Of a stretch of DNA of 64,000 nt, positions 1 to 12,582 are shown piece by piece; position 1 is the stretch's first letter, and every line of letters begins with the position of its first letter. The translations under genes were made by a program, and so were the position numbers. The DNA is from Dermanyssus gallinae (Eukaryota > Arthropoda > Arachnida > Mesostigmata > Dermanyssidae). Where the stretch lies: positions 310,001 through 374,000 of the forward strand of contig QVRM01000463.1 in the NCBI GenBank assembly GCA_003439945.1. Direction: 5' to 3'. The notes under the pieces are model-generated. The model had not been told where the DNA came from. It did not search any database and saw only the letters and a program-made list of their open reading frames with translations.

Positions 1-2098
1 CTATGAATGTACGCATGTGTGTGTGTATATATGCATGCACGCGTTCGGCTGGTGGTCCACCTAGTTGCACGCCATAAGCATCGCGGGATGCGACCGTCGT
101 CTTCCGTGCATCCGTTTGTCCGTGTGGCTGCGCCTTGCGCGTTCAGCTAATGACTATGAGGCACGCTGTAACGACGCGCCGTAACTAAAGGCTGCACACA
201 TCGCGGCAGGTGGGCGCACGCGTGTTCAGCCATCATCTGTCGGGGGGTTGGGGGATCGGGGGGTCGGGGAATCGGGCGTTGGGGTGGTTATCGCAACTCG
301 CAGCCGATTATGCCAACAACGATGCCGAGAGCCAGCAGCGGTCGAGCTGCTACTACTCTCTGTGCGGCGGTAGCGGGGGCTGCTTCATTTTGCTGCCTGC
401 TAGCATTCCAGGCTGGCAGGCACGCCGACCGGCCGGTCGGGAAGCAGGCGCATGAAGCCGCCTTAACGTCTTGACATTCGCATATCCTGCTGAGATTTGC
501 CGCCAAATGGATCGGTTCGCCGCGCGTCGACCCCGGCGGGACAATTAGCGTCTCTTGTCTCTGATCTTTTGTCGTTCGGATGCTCTTCCCGCAGAAACCT
601 TCGGAAATCTTTCGGTACGAACTTCGGCCGACAATTGCTAGTCGTTGCGCCACTAAGCGCCCGCTGATCTTATTCCTTTCAAGTACAAATAACCCCTTTA
701 AGCATGATTCTCATCATCGCCCGACTAACATCGCACAGATCTCAACTCGGGGCTAATAATCCGGGTCTGAATCGGGTGCAACAACGCGTTCTTGTCCTTC
801 CGACGTGACGGCAGGGCAACCGAAAACGGAAAACGGTCTGTGTACATATTTGTACAGCTGCAGATCACCCTGGTTGCAAGATAAGCTTTAGCAACTAACA
901 GTCAGTCTGCCGAGAAGAAACAATACGCCCGACTGAATGCAATGCATTATTCTGGATTGTTTTGGATTAACGTTATACTGTGATTGAGTTTTGAAAAGTG
1001 TATAGACAATTTACAATAGACAACACAAACGGTAACTAAACACATAGATGTGTATACACACAATTATATTTTCGGGGAAAAAAACAATGTGTTTCTTTTT
1101 GTGACAATAGCAAATACCGACGACGTGTAGCTATTATTATCTGACAGTTTTATGGTAAACTAACTAACGAACGAAAGGTATGAAACAAACGAAATAAGGG
1201 CTAGTCTCCTAGCAGGGGTTCCAGCATCTTGTCGTTGGTGGCCTAAGACAGTAGATGTGAGTGAACGCGTCGTTCGTATACGTACTCACGTCGATGTACT
1301 ACTTTGCGACGTTCGTCGTACTCCCACAGTAGAAGCATCGTCGCGAGGACGATGCTTACTCTACTGTGGCAGAGGCGGTGGTGCAGCATTAGCTGCTGCA
1401 AGTATAATCCGTTCGGAGAACTTCTTATTTGATAGTCATCGACATCGCTCACCCGCATTTCGTTCGAGGATGCAGGCTGTAAAATGTTCTGTTGTAAAGT
1501 GACGTTGACGGGGTGCAAGTCGCGCTACCGGTGCGACTACGCGTGGGTGGTACGAGAGCCGGGGAGGTGCGCTTCTGACTCGTTCAGTGTACGCTGATGT
1601 GCACTCTATAGCCTTGCATGTACATGTAGCCAAATACGGCGCCCTTTGAGTAATTGCCACAGACAATCCTCTTAAGAGATCACTGAAATACAGCACGAGC
1701 GTCTGCGCCTCAAACATCCGGTGAAAGGTCTGGCTATCACCGTTCTCCAATGAGCAGCTACATGCGATAGATGCATTTTGACTCACAGCGTCGAAAAAGC
1801 CAGTTGCAACCAAGGCATATACATATATATATATATATATGCGTGAAAGGATTTTGACCGAGCCCTCTAAGAGCTTTCCAGGTGAACAGCGTTTATTCCT
1901 TCGACCTTACCACCGTCTGATGAGCGTCTGATGGGACTTAGTGACAGCAATTAGCACAGACCTAGAAGATTAGCACGTCTTTGCCGACACTAGAGGGTTG
2001 CCTTTAATAGCAGCAATGTGAGATCCTACCAATACGTAACGGTGAGATTAGCATTTATTCTAATGCAGGAACAAACGTCGGTGTGCTCCGGGGGGTAA

Positions 2099-2131
<33 letters not shown>

Positions 2132-2716
2132 GCCACCAAAGCCTGGATTGCGTTCCCATTGCGTATTACTCCCTATTGCGATAGTTTTACCTTGAGATTT
2201 AGGTACTCACGCATAAAAATGTACGTGCATACAGTTTAATGTGTGCTTACTTGAAGAAACAAAATTGTGTGATAATATCACCGTTGTTAAGAAGCTTTTA
2301 CCGGCTGAACATAATCTGACCGGAAAGACGGAAACAAGGGTTTCCGTGAGCGTGAACATTTTACCGTGAACAGTGTGTGCCGGCTACGTGAACTCCTTGA
2401 GACCATCCTATTGACGTGTTTCTAAATATTGTGTTTTTGTGGCCAATACTCTTGAGTGATCGCTACAGTGTCTAGTGTGTGGTCGTAGGACTACATCTCG
2501 TTATTTCTTGCGACAGGCGTTTGTGTAGTTTGGATACGTAGCCTACTGTTCAATCGGATGTCGTGCCAACGAAAATGGACGGCGAGAAGGTTGACTGAAC
2601 TCATCGCCGAGCGAGAAGAGGGCCTTAGCTGCGCCTGCCATTGGTGTGTCAGCGGTAGCCTAGCCTTGGTATTGCTTAATCAGATCGACGAGATCTGCCC
2701 GCAGGAGGAAATTTGC
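1..2716. other. Non-coding stretch, no gene recognised
   Basis: Bases 1-660 are GC-richer with G-runs near 240-290; the rest is mixed. I see (AT)n tracts at 1817-1840 and 2097-2132. Short frames on both strands show no known motif. It may be intergenic or intronic. Confidence 0.6.
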
Positions 2717-2985
2717 CTGGAAGAAAATGTCTCGTACTAAAGTAAAGATAACTGGAGGAAAATGTCTCGTACTAGAGTAAAGATGTCTGGAAGAAAATGT
2801 CGCGTACTAGAGTAAAGATGACTGAAAGAAAATGTCGCGTACTAGAGTAAAGATGACTGGAAAAATATCTCGTAGTAGCGTAAAGATGGCTGGAAAAAAA
2901 TGTCCCGTACTAGAGTAAAGATGGTTGGAAAAAAAATTCTCAAACTAGAGTAAATATGACAGGAAGAAAATGTCTCGTACTAGAT
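2717..2985. repeat. 35-bp minisatellite, about 8 copies
   Basis: The unit begins CTGGAAGAAAATGTCTCGTA and continues with CTAGAGTAAAGATGA. The first starts fall at 2717, 2752 and 2787, exactly 35 bp apart. Later copies drift slightly in sequence and length and the last is cut short near 2985. It is a direct tandem repeat without distinct spacers, so it is not a CRISPR array. Confidence 0.9.
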
Positions 2986-3720
2986 AGAGCGCCGGTAGTC
3001 CGGCCTCGTCGGCCTTTTCGGCAACTCATCTCGCAGTGATATATCCAGGCGACTTTACGGCGACTTGCAGCCAGTCCGATTACCATCACCGGCCATCGTA
3101 TGTGGCTGAGCGCTTGTGTATGAAATGGGTTTGTTTTTGGCGTAAGTGAAGCGAATCGGCAACGAGACCGAGGATGCAAATGGTAGAGGGACACACGCTA
3201 ATGCAAACAAGACAAACCGAAGGAGAAAGAGAGACAGCAGGTCGCATAGCTGCACAAATGAGTAAAACGTTTGCTCACCCGATGCTGCTTGATGTGACTT
3301 GGTAATACAGTGTTTACTGCTTTGGTCTTCGCCACTGTACTTTACCGGAGCGTTTCAGCGGTGCGTTCGTTGGTGGGCGGCCCATTACATCCACCCGCAT
3401 TTAATACGCGGAGGAGGTGAGTGTGCCGGGTAATTAATTACCTGGGCCTGCTCATTCACTTTTTACATGATGAAAACCATATACGCTTCTAGCTAGTCCT
3501 TACTGCTAGCGTCTGTCTTCTACGTTGATTACTGCACCGCCTAACGCAGGCAATTCGAAACTGCCCAAGCTCTTGTTCCACCTCTTCGAGAACAGAACAG
3601 TGCCAGCAGCCCCACGCTCGTCCAGATAAGCCCTCTGTGATATTTGCAATCGTAATTGCCTATTCGCTTTCCCGCGTCACAATCTGAACAGTTTCTCTCT
3701 AGGTACGTATATCAATTTAG

Positions 3721-3779
<59 letters not shown>

Positions 3780-5474
3780 GATGTATATATATATATATAT
3801 ATATCTTGTAGCTAGACTTTGACGACTTAATCGTAGACTAACGGTAACCCTCATGGAGCTTCTGATAGTCGACCTTGAGCCGCGTACATAACTTTATAGA
3901 CGATCTTGATTCGTTAATGTTAATTGTGCCGCCACGTGTTATCATTCGCTCTGACTAGTGGTGGTGTTTGACATATCGTGGAAGACGTATGTTGTGTAGT
4001 GCTTATACTTTGCTCCGGTATAACTTCTTTGTGGCTCGCTCTGGGCGGCCACAAAGTTCGAAACCGACACTTTGCTGTCTGCTGCCATCTCTACCTGTGG
4101 CTTTACTACCTGTAATTCTCCTCCAACCGGACATGCTGTAATCTATACCACACCTTTTCGGTGGTCTGTCTCATCTGAATATGGCGTCGTTTAAGCAGCG
4201 TATCGTTAGATAAGCGTGGACAAGCAGATGTTGTATTCCTAATACTTTCTTGATATAACCAGTCATTACCTTCACTTTAGTTGGTTGTTCCTGCAGACCT
4301 GCAGTCAATCCTATCGCCTCGCTGAGTGAAAAGTCTACAGCGGTTGTGAAGTGAGTGGCTTGGCTGATTTTGTCGTGTTGAGCTGAGCAAAGCTGGATCT
4401 CGTAGAAAGCGCTGTAGAAACGATCCAGCCGGACGGAATCGTGCCTCCAGACTCAGACGGCTGGTTACGTAAGCGAAGGATAAACTAACATATACCACCT
4501 TGTACAGTGTTACAGTCTATACGACCATGAACAGTGTTGCACTTTATACTACTTTGAGTTGTAGGATACTTGTACTCTACAGGTTACTTGGACTGCCATC
4601 AGCCTTCGTTACTAGAACACTGGAATTGAATGGCCGCATTCACTGTGTTGAATGAACAGGTTCAATCATCATCATGGTTTTGTCTAGCATTTCTAGTAGT
4701 TCTTTCTCGACACGTTTAGCGCATGAAGTGCCGTACGTTGTTCAAAGCATACTGAATTCAGTTCACTTCTGAAGGTATGAACCAAACGACTTCCGCTCAC
4801 ACAACGCTCCTGGCGACTTGGAAATATACTGTTTACCGCTTATTGCTCCACGCCACTCTACTGTACAACATTGTAGCTGTGGGTTCTATGCCGGTAGGCT
4901 TTTGATGCTGTATTTCCGCCTATTGCGTCCATCCGCATCGAATACGTAAAACGGGTAGTTCTACCGGGCCATTTCCGGTAGCCTATGGCTTTTCTTCTTT
5001 TTGCCTGATGTAATACCACATAAGCATTTCTAGCTCTCTACAGCTAGCGTTCTACTTTGATCAGCGTTCCGGCGGCAGCTCGTTAACGCGACGAATTTGA
5101 ATCTTCTCAAGCTCTGCCTGCCATAACTCTGCGAGAGATACGACCGTGGCACGCCGGATTCAGCGATCTTTCCAAACCAACCAGAGCAAGTCTATGCAGC
5201 GGTATTTGCGTTTCAAAGCGTTACTTTTTAATCTAATCAAATCAGCCCACATGATTAGAACAACATCTAATTTTTTTTATGAGACGACGATAAATCTCCT
5301 TTCAGGCCTGGCGGGATAATGATTATAGCAAATCACTAAGTAGGCTTTCCTTCTCTGGCGAAATTACATAGAAGCAGCTTAGAGGTGCAATATGCCCCTT
5401 CTCGACGAAATAGGTTAAGGCCGAGTTAGTTCACTGCTAATCACTTCGTGTTTGTTGCCGGTATGACGTAAGCT
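2986..5474. other. Non-coding stretch with long (AT)n tract
   Basis: The region contains an 80-bp (AT)n block at 3725-3804 interrupted by GT and GA. No reading frame in it shows a recognisable domain. Confidence 0.6.
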
Positions 5475-5514
5475 GGCTACATTAACCCCACAATAACGCG
5501 GGGTTAATGTAGCC
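5475..5514. repeat. Perfect inverted repeat, 15-bp arms
   Basis: GGCTACATTAACCCC (5475-5489) is followed by a 10-base loop and its exact complement GGGGTTAATGTAGCC (5500-5514). It has no U-tract and lies in animal-type DNA, so it is not a bacterial terminator. It may be a small palindromic insertion. Confidence 0.8.
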
Positions 5515-7722
5515 ACTAAGCCGCCACTAAGCGTTAGTCCTTTAAAAAGAAATACCCGCGAGTCGCGCGAGAGACACCTTAAGAAAGAAGAATCTCATTT
5601 ATAAATTTTGCAAATTTCGGCAGGGTTGATGTGAGGAAAATAAAATATTATGTGTGCCGCTATACCTTTCAAGCGCAGACGTCAACAATCGAAAACAATG
5701 AATATCTTTGGTGCAAGTTTACTTGATCAAATCATGTAAATAATAACCTTCAACCGGGCTATTCGTTTCTATCAGGCCACAGTAACCGTTTTGTTAATTC
5801 GTCTGCCCGTTACACTCCAACCTTTCTCTAAACAATAACACGTGGTAAAATAACGTTGTTTTTGTTTTAATAGCAAGAAATGAAAGAACGTTTTTTATTA
5901 ATGAAATTCTCGTTGTCAGGGCAATCATGTCAATAAAATATTTTCTGCATTTGATTTGTCAATAAAATGACAATGTCTTCTGCAAGGTTATAAATTATGC
6001 AACGTTCAGAAGAAATAATGTCGAGAAATGCCGCAGAAACACCGTACACTGGTAATAAAGAGCCACCAACTCCTGTTCATGTTTCCTCACCAAAACCAGA
6101 CACCCTAGCGTTCAGTACACTATTATGCCCGAAGAAACGGCGACATCCATGACTGACGAAATAATCTTTTTAGACAAAGATCTGCGCGTCCGTCCCAGAC
6201 TCGCGTTTACTCTAGAGCACGACAGTAAACGACCATAGTCAGCCCAGTTTCGTATATATTCGTAGCGAGACCATCTAGCAATCGGATAGTTTTATTTCAG
6301 CAACAACTCAAGTCACAGTCATAACGTTACGCCCTTTGGCATGCGCATGCCAAACTATGAGCCACACTCAACAAGAATAACCAATATAATACTTACTTTG
6401 TCCTTTCCTTTCATTTCCTTTCAGGAAGGCGATTCTTCGACGGGTCGCAAGGCAGTGCCAACTTGAAACGCGTCCACACAACATGTCTACGACGGCGACA
6501 ATCGTGTGACGCGGCACGCCGATTGCTCAAGCGCAACTAATTGCGTGCCATGTTCGCCGCGGATTCGGATGCAGGACATGCGACTCGCTAAGGCGGTCAA
6601 CCGCCCAATCGGTCTCGATCGTCAGAGTGGTCGACATTTGGCCGATGATCGACGTCGAAACGGCTGGCACGGTACCGCCGTAAGCCCCGAGCGGCAATAC
6701 TTCGTTCTTGCACCCTTCGCTCTCGATACTTCAGTGTCAGTGTCAACAAAAGCAACAACGACACATAGTAGTTCTCATGACATTCATCATTGGGCCATTA
6801 GGACGCCGACGCTATGGCCGCAGTTGCTGCTATGGCCCCGTGATTTGTGCTGTACGGTGGTGATTCGAGTTACGTCGCCCCCTTCTTTTTCGAGATCGTC
6901 GGCAACATCATCATCATCATCGTCGTCGTCGTCGTTGTCGTCATGGATGCGGGCATCGGACTGCCGTATGGATGCGTCCTCACTGTTGTTGTTGTCGCTG
7001 TCGCTGTCGCTGCCGGTACCGTCTTCGGCAAGGCCAGCTAGTTGCCAACTGCGGCGACTTCGGCGTCGCTCGTGTTGCAACACCTGTGCAACAACCGCGC
7101 AAAAACGACGACAACGACGACGTCTCGCGTTCTCTCGGCGGCCCGTCTCCATCCCGACAGAGCCACGCCAGAGTCCCAATTACTGGCTGGCGGCTGACGA
7201 GCCGCCAGCGTTTGTTGCGCTTCAACGCAAAGTGATCTGTGGCCGCCGAACAGTTAGAACGGGCCCGTTTTAGCGGAGCGAATATACACACTGCTCGTAA
7301 TTGCGTAACCTGTCGCTCGTTCGCCTAGTCAATTCGAATGAACAAACACACACATACGATTAGCACGTTTTGTTCTGCTTATGTGTGTTATACTATTGCG
7401 CCTACGATTGCCGCCGCTTTTATCATCACGCTGCTGAGTTGTTCAAACGGCAGAATCTTAGTGCCAGCCTTGAGAGGGCTACCTCAAAATCGCTAGTCTA
7501 GTAGTGCATCGCTCCCGCTTGTTCCTCATTTTTCTTACAATTCATTTTTTCATCGTTTATTTATCGCTGCGTCCAGATCGTTTGAATCGTCCAGAACAGA
7601 GGGCGCTGCTCCGTAGAACATTGCGACGCCTCATCGACAACAAATTGACCCAGCAATCCAACAAAGTATGTGGTGAATAAACTCGTGTTGTCTTCGTAGC
7701 AGAGAGGGACGAACGTGCAAAA
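5515..7722. other. Stretch upstream of putative exon 1, with low-complexity coding-like block
   Basis: From about 6500 to 7280 the sequence is GC-rich with trinucleotide runs of TCA/TCG and GTT/GCT type. A 255-codon plus-strand frame (6506-7273) contains poly-Ser, and the minus strand (7179-6787) contains SDSDSDNNNSED followed by a run of Asp. Either could be an exon of a low-complexity nuclear protein, but the two frames mirror the same repeats and neither has a recognisable fold. The remainder shows nothing assignable. Confidence 0.4.
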
Positions 7723-7843
7723 ATGCTGAACGTAGACATGAAGGACACTGCTAAAATGGAGATCCGGCATTTATCAGCATGGAGAAGGTCTTCGCTTAGT
7801 TTGTTGCTAAAGCTGTTTTGCGTCTTCCTCTCATTCGTCCAAG
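7723..7843 (+). CDS. Putative exon 1: start codon and signal peptide
   Basis: The ATG at 7723 opens 40 codons followed by AAG|GTAAGT, a consensus splice donor. The peptide has a basic region (HLSAWRRS) followed by the hydrophobic run LSLLLKLFCVFLSFVQ, which looks like a signal peptide or signal anchor. It ends in phase 1, which is exactly the phase needed to join the Ig exon at 27740. In-frame ATGs at 7738 and 7756 could also start translation and would shorten the basic leader. The nearly 20-kb intron that follows is long, so this exon could instead belong to another gene. Confidence 0.45.
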
Positions 7844-8258
7844 GTAAGTGGTACCTACGGAGTAGCACAAATAGTTGCTATTCGAATGTAATTAAAATGT
7901 TACTAGAGCAGCCGCCAAATAATATTGTTATACATTATGTTATACATTATGAATTATTTTTTACACTGTGTAGCTTCTCTCTTTAGTGTAAGATTTTTCA
8001 TTCAATCAATTTATTATTACGCAGTAACTATATGTACTTATTTAACAGTTATGTTATGTCTATGCTGCATGCGCGTTTTAGACACTGCGCTTATAAATTC
8101 GGATCTACTCCATATTTGTTCCATAAATGCCCGCTATGTCGTTCAGATTTAAGTGTACATATAGTTTAGATTTTGCACAGACAAAGGCACGTGTATCTGC
8201 ATTAAAAAAAACAATTAGTCCTACTAGTAATTATTAAGACTTCTCATTATTATTATTA

Positions 8259-8327
<69 letters not shown>

Positions 8328-11300
8328 CATACCTGCCAATTTGTGCAAAGGTGAACAACGTTGGATAGAAAAATAAAAATGTTGTCTTGTAAAAAGTGGT
8401 TATGGGTTAGGCAGGGATGTGAGGCTGTGCTTTTTTGGCACGACAGCCGTGTGCTTCTATTCTAGTAGCTTGTGAGGGAGTGGAGAAAATGATCTTTCGC
8501 ACGTTCACTTTGGTCAGACAGTCTCAAATTTGGCCCGGGCGATGTTATAGTCGCGGTTAATACCCACTAAAGCGCCCTTCAGTCTCTGTGCAGCATACGT
8601 TCGAAGCTATCTTCTCCAGGTAATGACTTCGGGCGTAGCCAGTTGGTCGGCTTTATTATAGTCTTGTGGGTGTGAGTTATTTTGAGTTGTCTTCTCAATG
8701 ATTGTCTCTACTGTTCTTCGTCGATGCACATGCCCTTTAGTTTTCATTACGTCTCGTGTATACATACTTTACTACGAGAAGAGTCTCCTATCTATTAGTT
8801 TTTAGATTCTAACATTCGTTTTACCATCTCGTCCGGCGTCAGTGAGCGCCCGGCCGCAGCCTTCAAGTAATCTGCCTCTTCTGTCCTTCGTTGCGTTGGA
8901 GCGAAAGACAGTGTGTTCAGCATTACCTTCCGCAACGTTGTACCGTGCGAGAGGCAGGGAGCTGTGCCTTGTTCATCCGACAGAGATCATGTCAAAAGCA
9001 ACCTTGGTTGTGATTACTTGCATCAGAGCGGATATCGTATCCGATAGCTAGTTCGTCTAGCCACACCTTCTCCTGTACCATGGGCTAATGTCTGGTATCA
9101 GCCGTCTTGTTCATTACGCCATCGCCTTACAGTAGCCTTACATTCTCGCTGCAGGGCATCTAGCATATGAGCTACTGGTGCTATTTAGTGCGTGTGCAAC
9201 TGGTGCTATTTAGTGCGTCGGTCTTCACGTATCACATGTTTCTATCTTTCTCGCCCTCTCTCTCCTTTGCCAGGTATGACAATGCCTCTTCATTTGGCGT
9301 TGTGTGCGCTTCAGGTGTGCTTTGAGAGTTACGCCTTTACATTTAAGCGTAGGTCCACCCATAAAAAACAATGAAGTCAGGCACAGTGGCCAATGAACGC
9401 CGGCTACTGGGGTTCTCTTATTGCATTTATAAGAGGGTTTCTGTCCAACATGGGGGACTAGACATTTGGGAGTTGGAACAGGCCCACACGCAAAGCACTA
9501 GCGTATAAGCCAATACGCTAGTCCATATGTTTCATCAGCCTAATAGACTGAAATTTTTCTTACACATGCTTACATAAACAATGCTTGCGTTCACGCGTTA
9601 GGCTGGTTTTGTTTATATCTAGCTGACAGACAATTTAATTTGGTTCGGAAGCACACGTCGTGCTATTCCAGAGTGCCACATAGCTCGTCCCTAGACACAC
9701 CCTTAAACATATGATTTGTACTTAGCTTATGTGTCCAGATCCGTATTTTGCGCACTACTTATAAAACGTGTACTGATTATATCAAATCCATATTTAGATG
9801 GAAACGACAGAGGGGAGATTTAAACTAACTATTGGCTACGTATCTGACTGGTGCGTCATAGATATTTTCTTGCCGATTTGTGTTTGTTGGTTTAAAAATA
9901 AAAGCGATTCAAGCTGCTCCTAGGCTCGGGTGTTCCCAAGTCCTGGGTGCCATGTTCGATTGCGATTTAAAACTTTAAAGACACATGATTGAAACAGCAC
10001 TTCAAGCTTAGCGCCTATGCAATTTTACAATGTGTGTTTTTGTAGGTAGTATACGTAACACCAAGTCTTATACCAAACTAGCTTATGCTTCGGTTGCATT
10101 AAATAAAACCTATTGCTCCCACACCTTAAAGCTTTTCTGCAATACGGATGTCTCATCATTTCAACAAGTGCAGGCCCGCTTCATAAAGCTGGTTGCTGCT
10201 TGCTACAATATACATATACATATATATATATTCTCGAAGCCCGCAACTGGATGCTGGTTGGCTTCTACGGTCGCTGTCGTCAGTGCCCAAGAAATGTTGC
10301 TTTTTGGCTCTCCCGCGGGTGCCCAAGCTTTCTCTGGGTGAAGCTGTTATTGTTGTCTTTCTCGTTTGTGTGGCGGTTCTGGCCGATACACTTGAGTGTT
10401 CCATATTCCGAGGGAGGGAGTTTTCAACGACGGTCGGACTTGCATCGTCGCCTAACCAGCGGCAAACATTTGCGCTATCCACTTCATGTCGAAACCGGTC
10501 GCTTGCTGTCGGCTGCATCCTATGGGTCTGTGTTCGCAATCAAACTGAGTTGACATTGTTTCGTAGTTGCCGCTGGTGTACCCTGCTTTTGCTATCTCTC
10601 CATACATACTATTGCTCTCCAAAGCGATTCGGCTACAACACACAAAGCCGGCCGTCCGGGAGGGCAATGCTAGATACATCCGAAAAAATGCCGGACAAAC
10701 AAAACAAGTGCCTATTTTATGAATATATTTGTATATACGCTGCTCATGCACACTAGGCTCTGTCATCTGCAGCCCTTAACTGCGTGAAAACTCAACCAAA
10801 CATCTAAAGCACGCAATTTCTTAGATTCATTAACATAATCGCGTCACAGGTTATCGCCCAAAAGCAACGAATATCGAGCGGTTTAGCCAAATTGTTCCAT
10901 TATTTGTTGGTTAACTTTATGTATCATAAGTTTATCAATAAATATAAAATGTCGGACCATTGTTTGCTTTATTAATAAATTGTCGAAATCGTTATAAAAC
11001 AACTGGCAACTGTTCAAAGTTGAGATATAATTCGTAGGTTGTGCTTGCATGATGCAAAATTATCACCCGATTTGGCTCCGAAAACAATTAGTCGAATGTG
11101 TACGGGTTGTGTCCGAAAACAATCCGTCGAATGGGTACGGGTTGTGTCCGAAAACAATCTCTCGAAGGTGTACGGGAATGTGTACAATCCGAAAACAAAT
11201 TGTCGAATGTACGGGTTATATAACCACAATGTGCAAGCTCTGCCTGGCAATTACGCGACGATTTGATTTAGTATTGCTCCTGCGGCGAAAGGCAGCTAAG

Positions 11301-12534
11301 TTGTCCGTGTTAGGCCACGTTGCTCGTACAGAATCACAACAAACTGCTATCTTACAATGGAAGCCATAATTAAGTCAGCGCTCGACCAATTTTTCTGTAT
11401 GATACTGAGGCAAGATAAATATGCGCATTCGTGCGTATGCGTAAAGATCGTGGCTTCTACTACGACGCGTCGTGCACATCCATAACAAGGAGGAGCTGGG
11501 CGGAAGATCGTTTTGCGGTCGGACAATGCAGAGCTCTTTCACAAAGACTAATATGCTCAGTGCTGTTAGACTTTCAGCAGCGGAGAAACGTTCAGCTGTA
11601 ATATTTGTATGGCGTTGCCCATTAAACCTGTTGTACTTGGATCAGACCTTAGTATAACGGAAATGGCTGGACATGGTGTCGCTACTCACAGCATTAGCGT
11701 GCGACGACCGTGTTAATCTTCTTCACGCGCTTCTCCCTTTTTTTTAGAGTTATTTTTGGATAGTGTGTGGCATTTGCTACGTAACCAGTCTTCTCCCATC
11801 CCTGTATGTATTTATTGTTCTAGAGAATGCTAAATGTCGCACCTCTTCTTTTCTTGAACTTCAATGACGTTTTACCGACCAAGTTGTTCGTAGTATTGTA
11901 GTAAACAGAGTCGTTCCAGTTTCTTGGGACGCACTCTTCTCGTGTGCACGTGTTTATGCGACCCTGCAGTTAAAAATTAAGAACTCAATTGAATGAGCTA
12001 TTGCAAACTGTATGAGCTTCGGCCGCAGAAGAGGTATAATTGACAGACAGCACGATTATTGATCACAGGATCGGTTTTGGCATAATGCGTTTAAAGCTAC
12101 AACTTTCAATTGTCGTATTTGGTATAAGTCAATACGAATTCATAAACCAGAAAATAACGTCGGTGGTGTGCGTGATCCTTGATATCGGAAACAATAATGT
12201 GATTGACTGTACCAACTTGTGGCACCTAGGCAGATACAGTACCAGGAAATGATTTATTCGTTAGTGCACAAAACTGTATTAAACATTGTATTAAACTGCT
12301 TTATACCACAAGATATTATGAAGAGATCGAACAGTGCAGCAATTCATAGAAAAGACCCCGGCGCGTGACGAAAACTGGCTTATTGTTTTGTTGTGAAGCG
12401 AAGAGCATGACTTAGAATTGTGCAAATTAATTTTTTTAATCATATAAAAATGCTATTTAGGCAGCAGACTAGGTAAGGCATAGAAGTATTATTTTTTATT
12501 GGTTTAGTATCTTGCGCTGCTTAAAAAGATTACA

Positions 12535-12582
<48 letters not shown>

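Noticed and set aside
2717..2985. CRISPR-like array
   Set aside because: Units are contiguous 35-bp tandem copies with no unique spacers, in animal DNA.
6506..7273. Longest open frame in the window (255 codons, plus strand)
   Set aside because: It is largely poly-Ser and Arg-rich low complexity mirrored by a poly-Asp frame on the other strand. No domain, splice context or start context supports it, so I only note it.
10113..10766. Cluster of overlapping frames of 100-187 codons on both strands
   Set aside because: No motif, no splice-consistent structure, and all six frames are similarly open, so likely chance in an intron.
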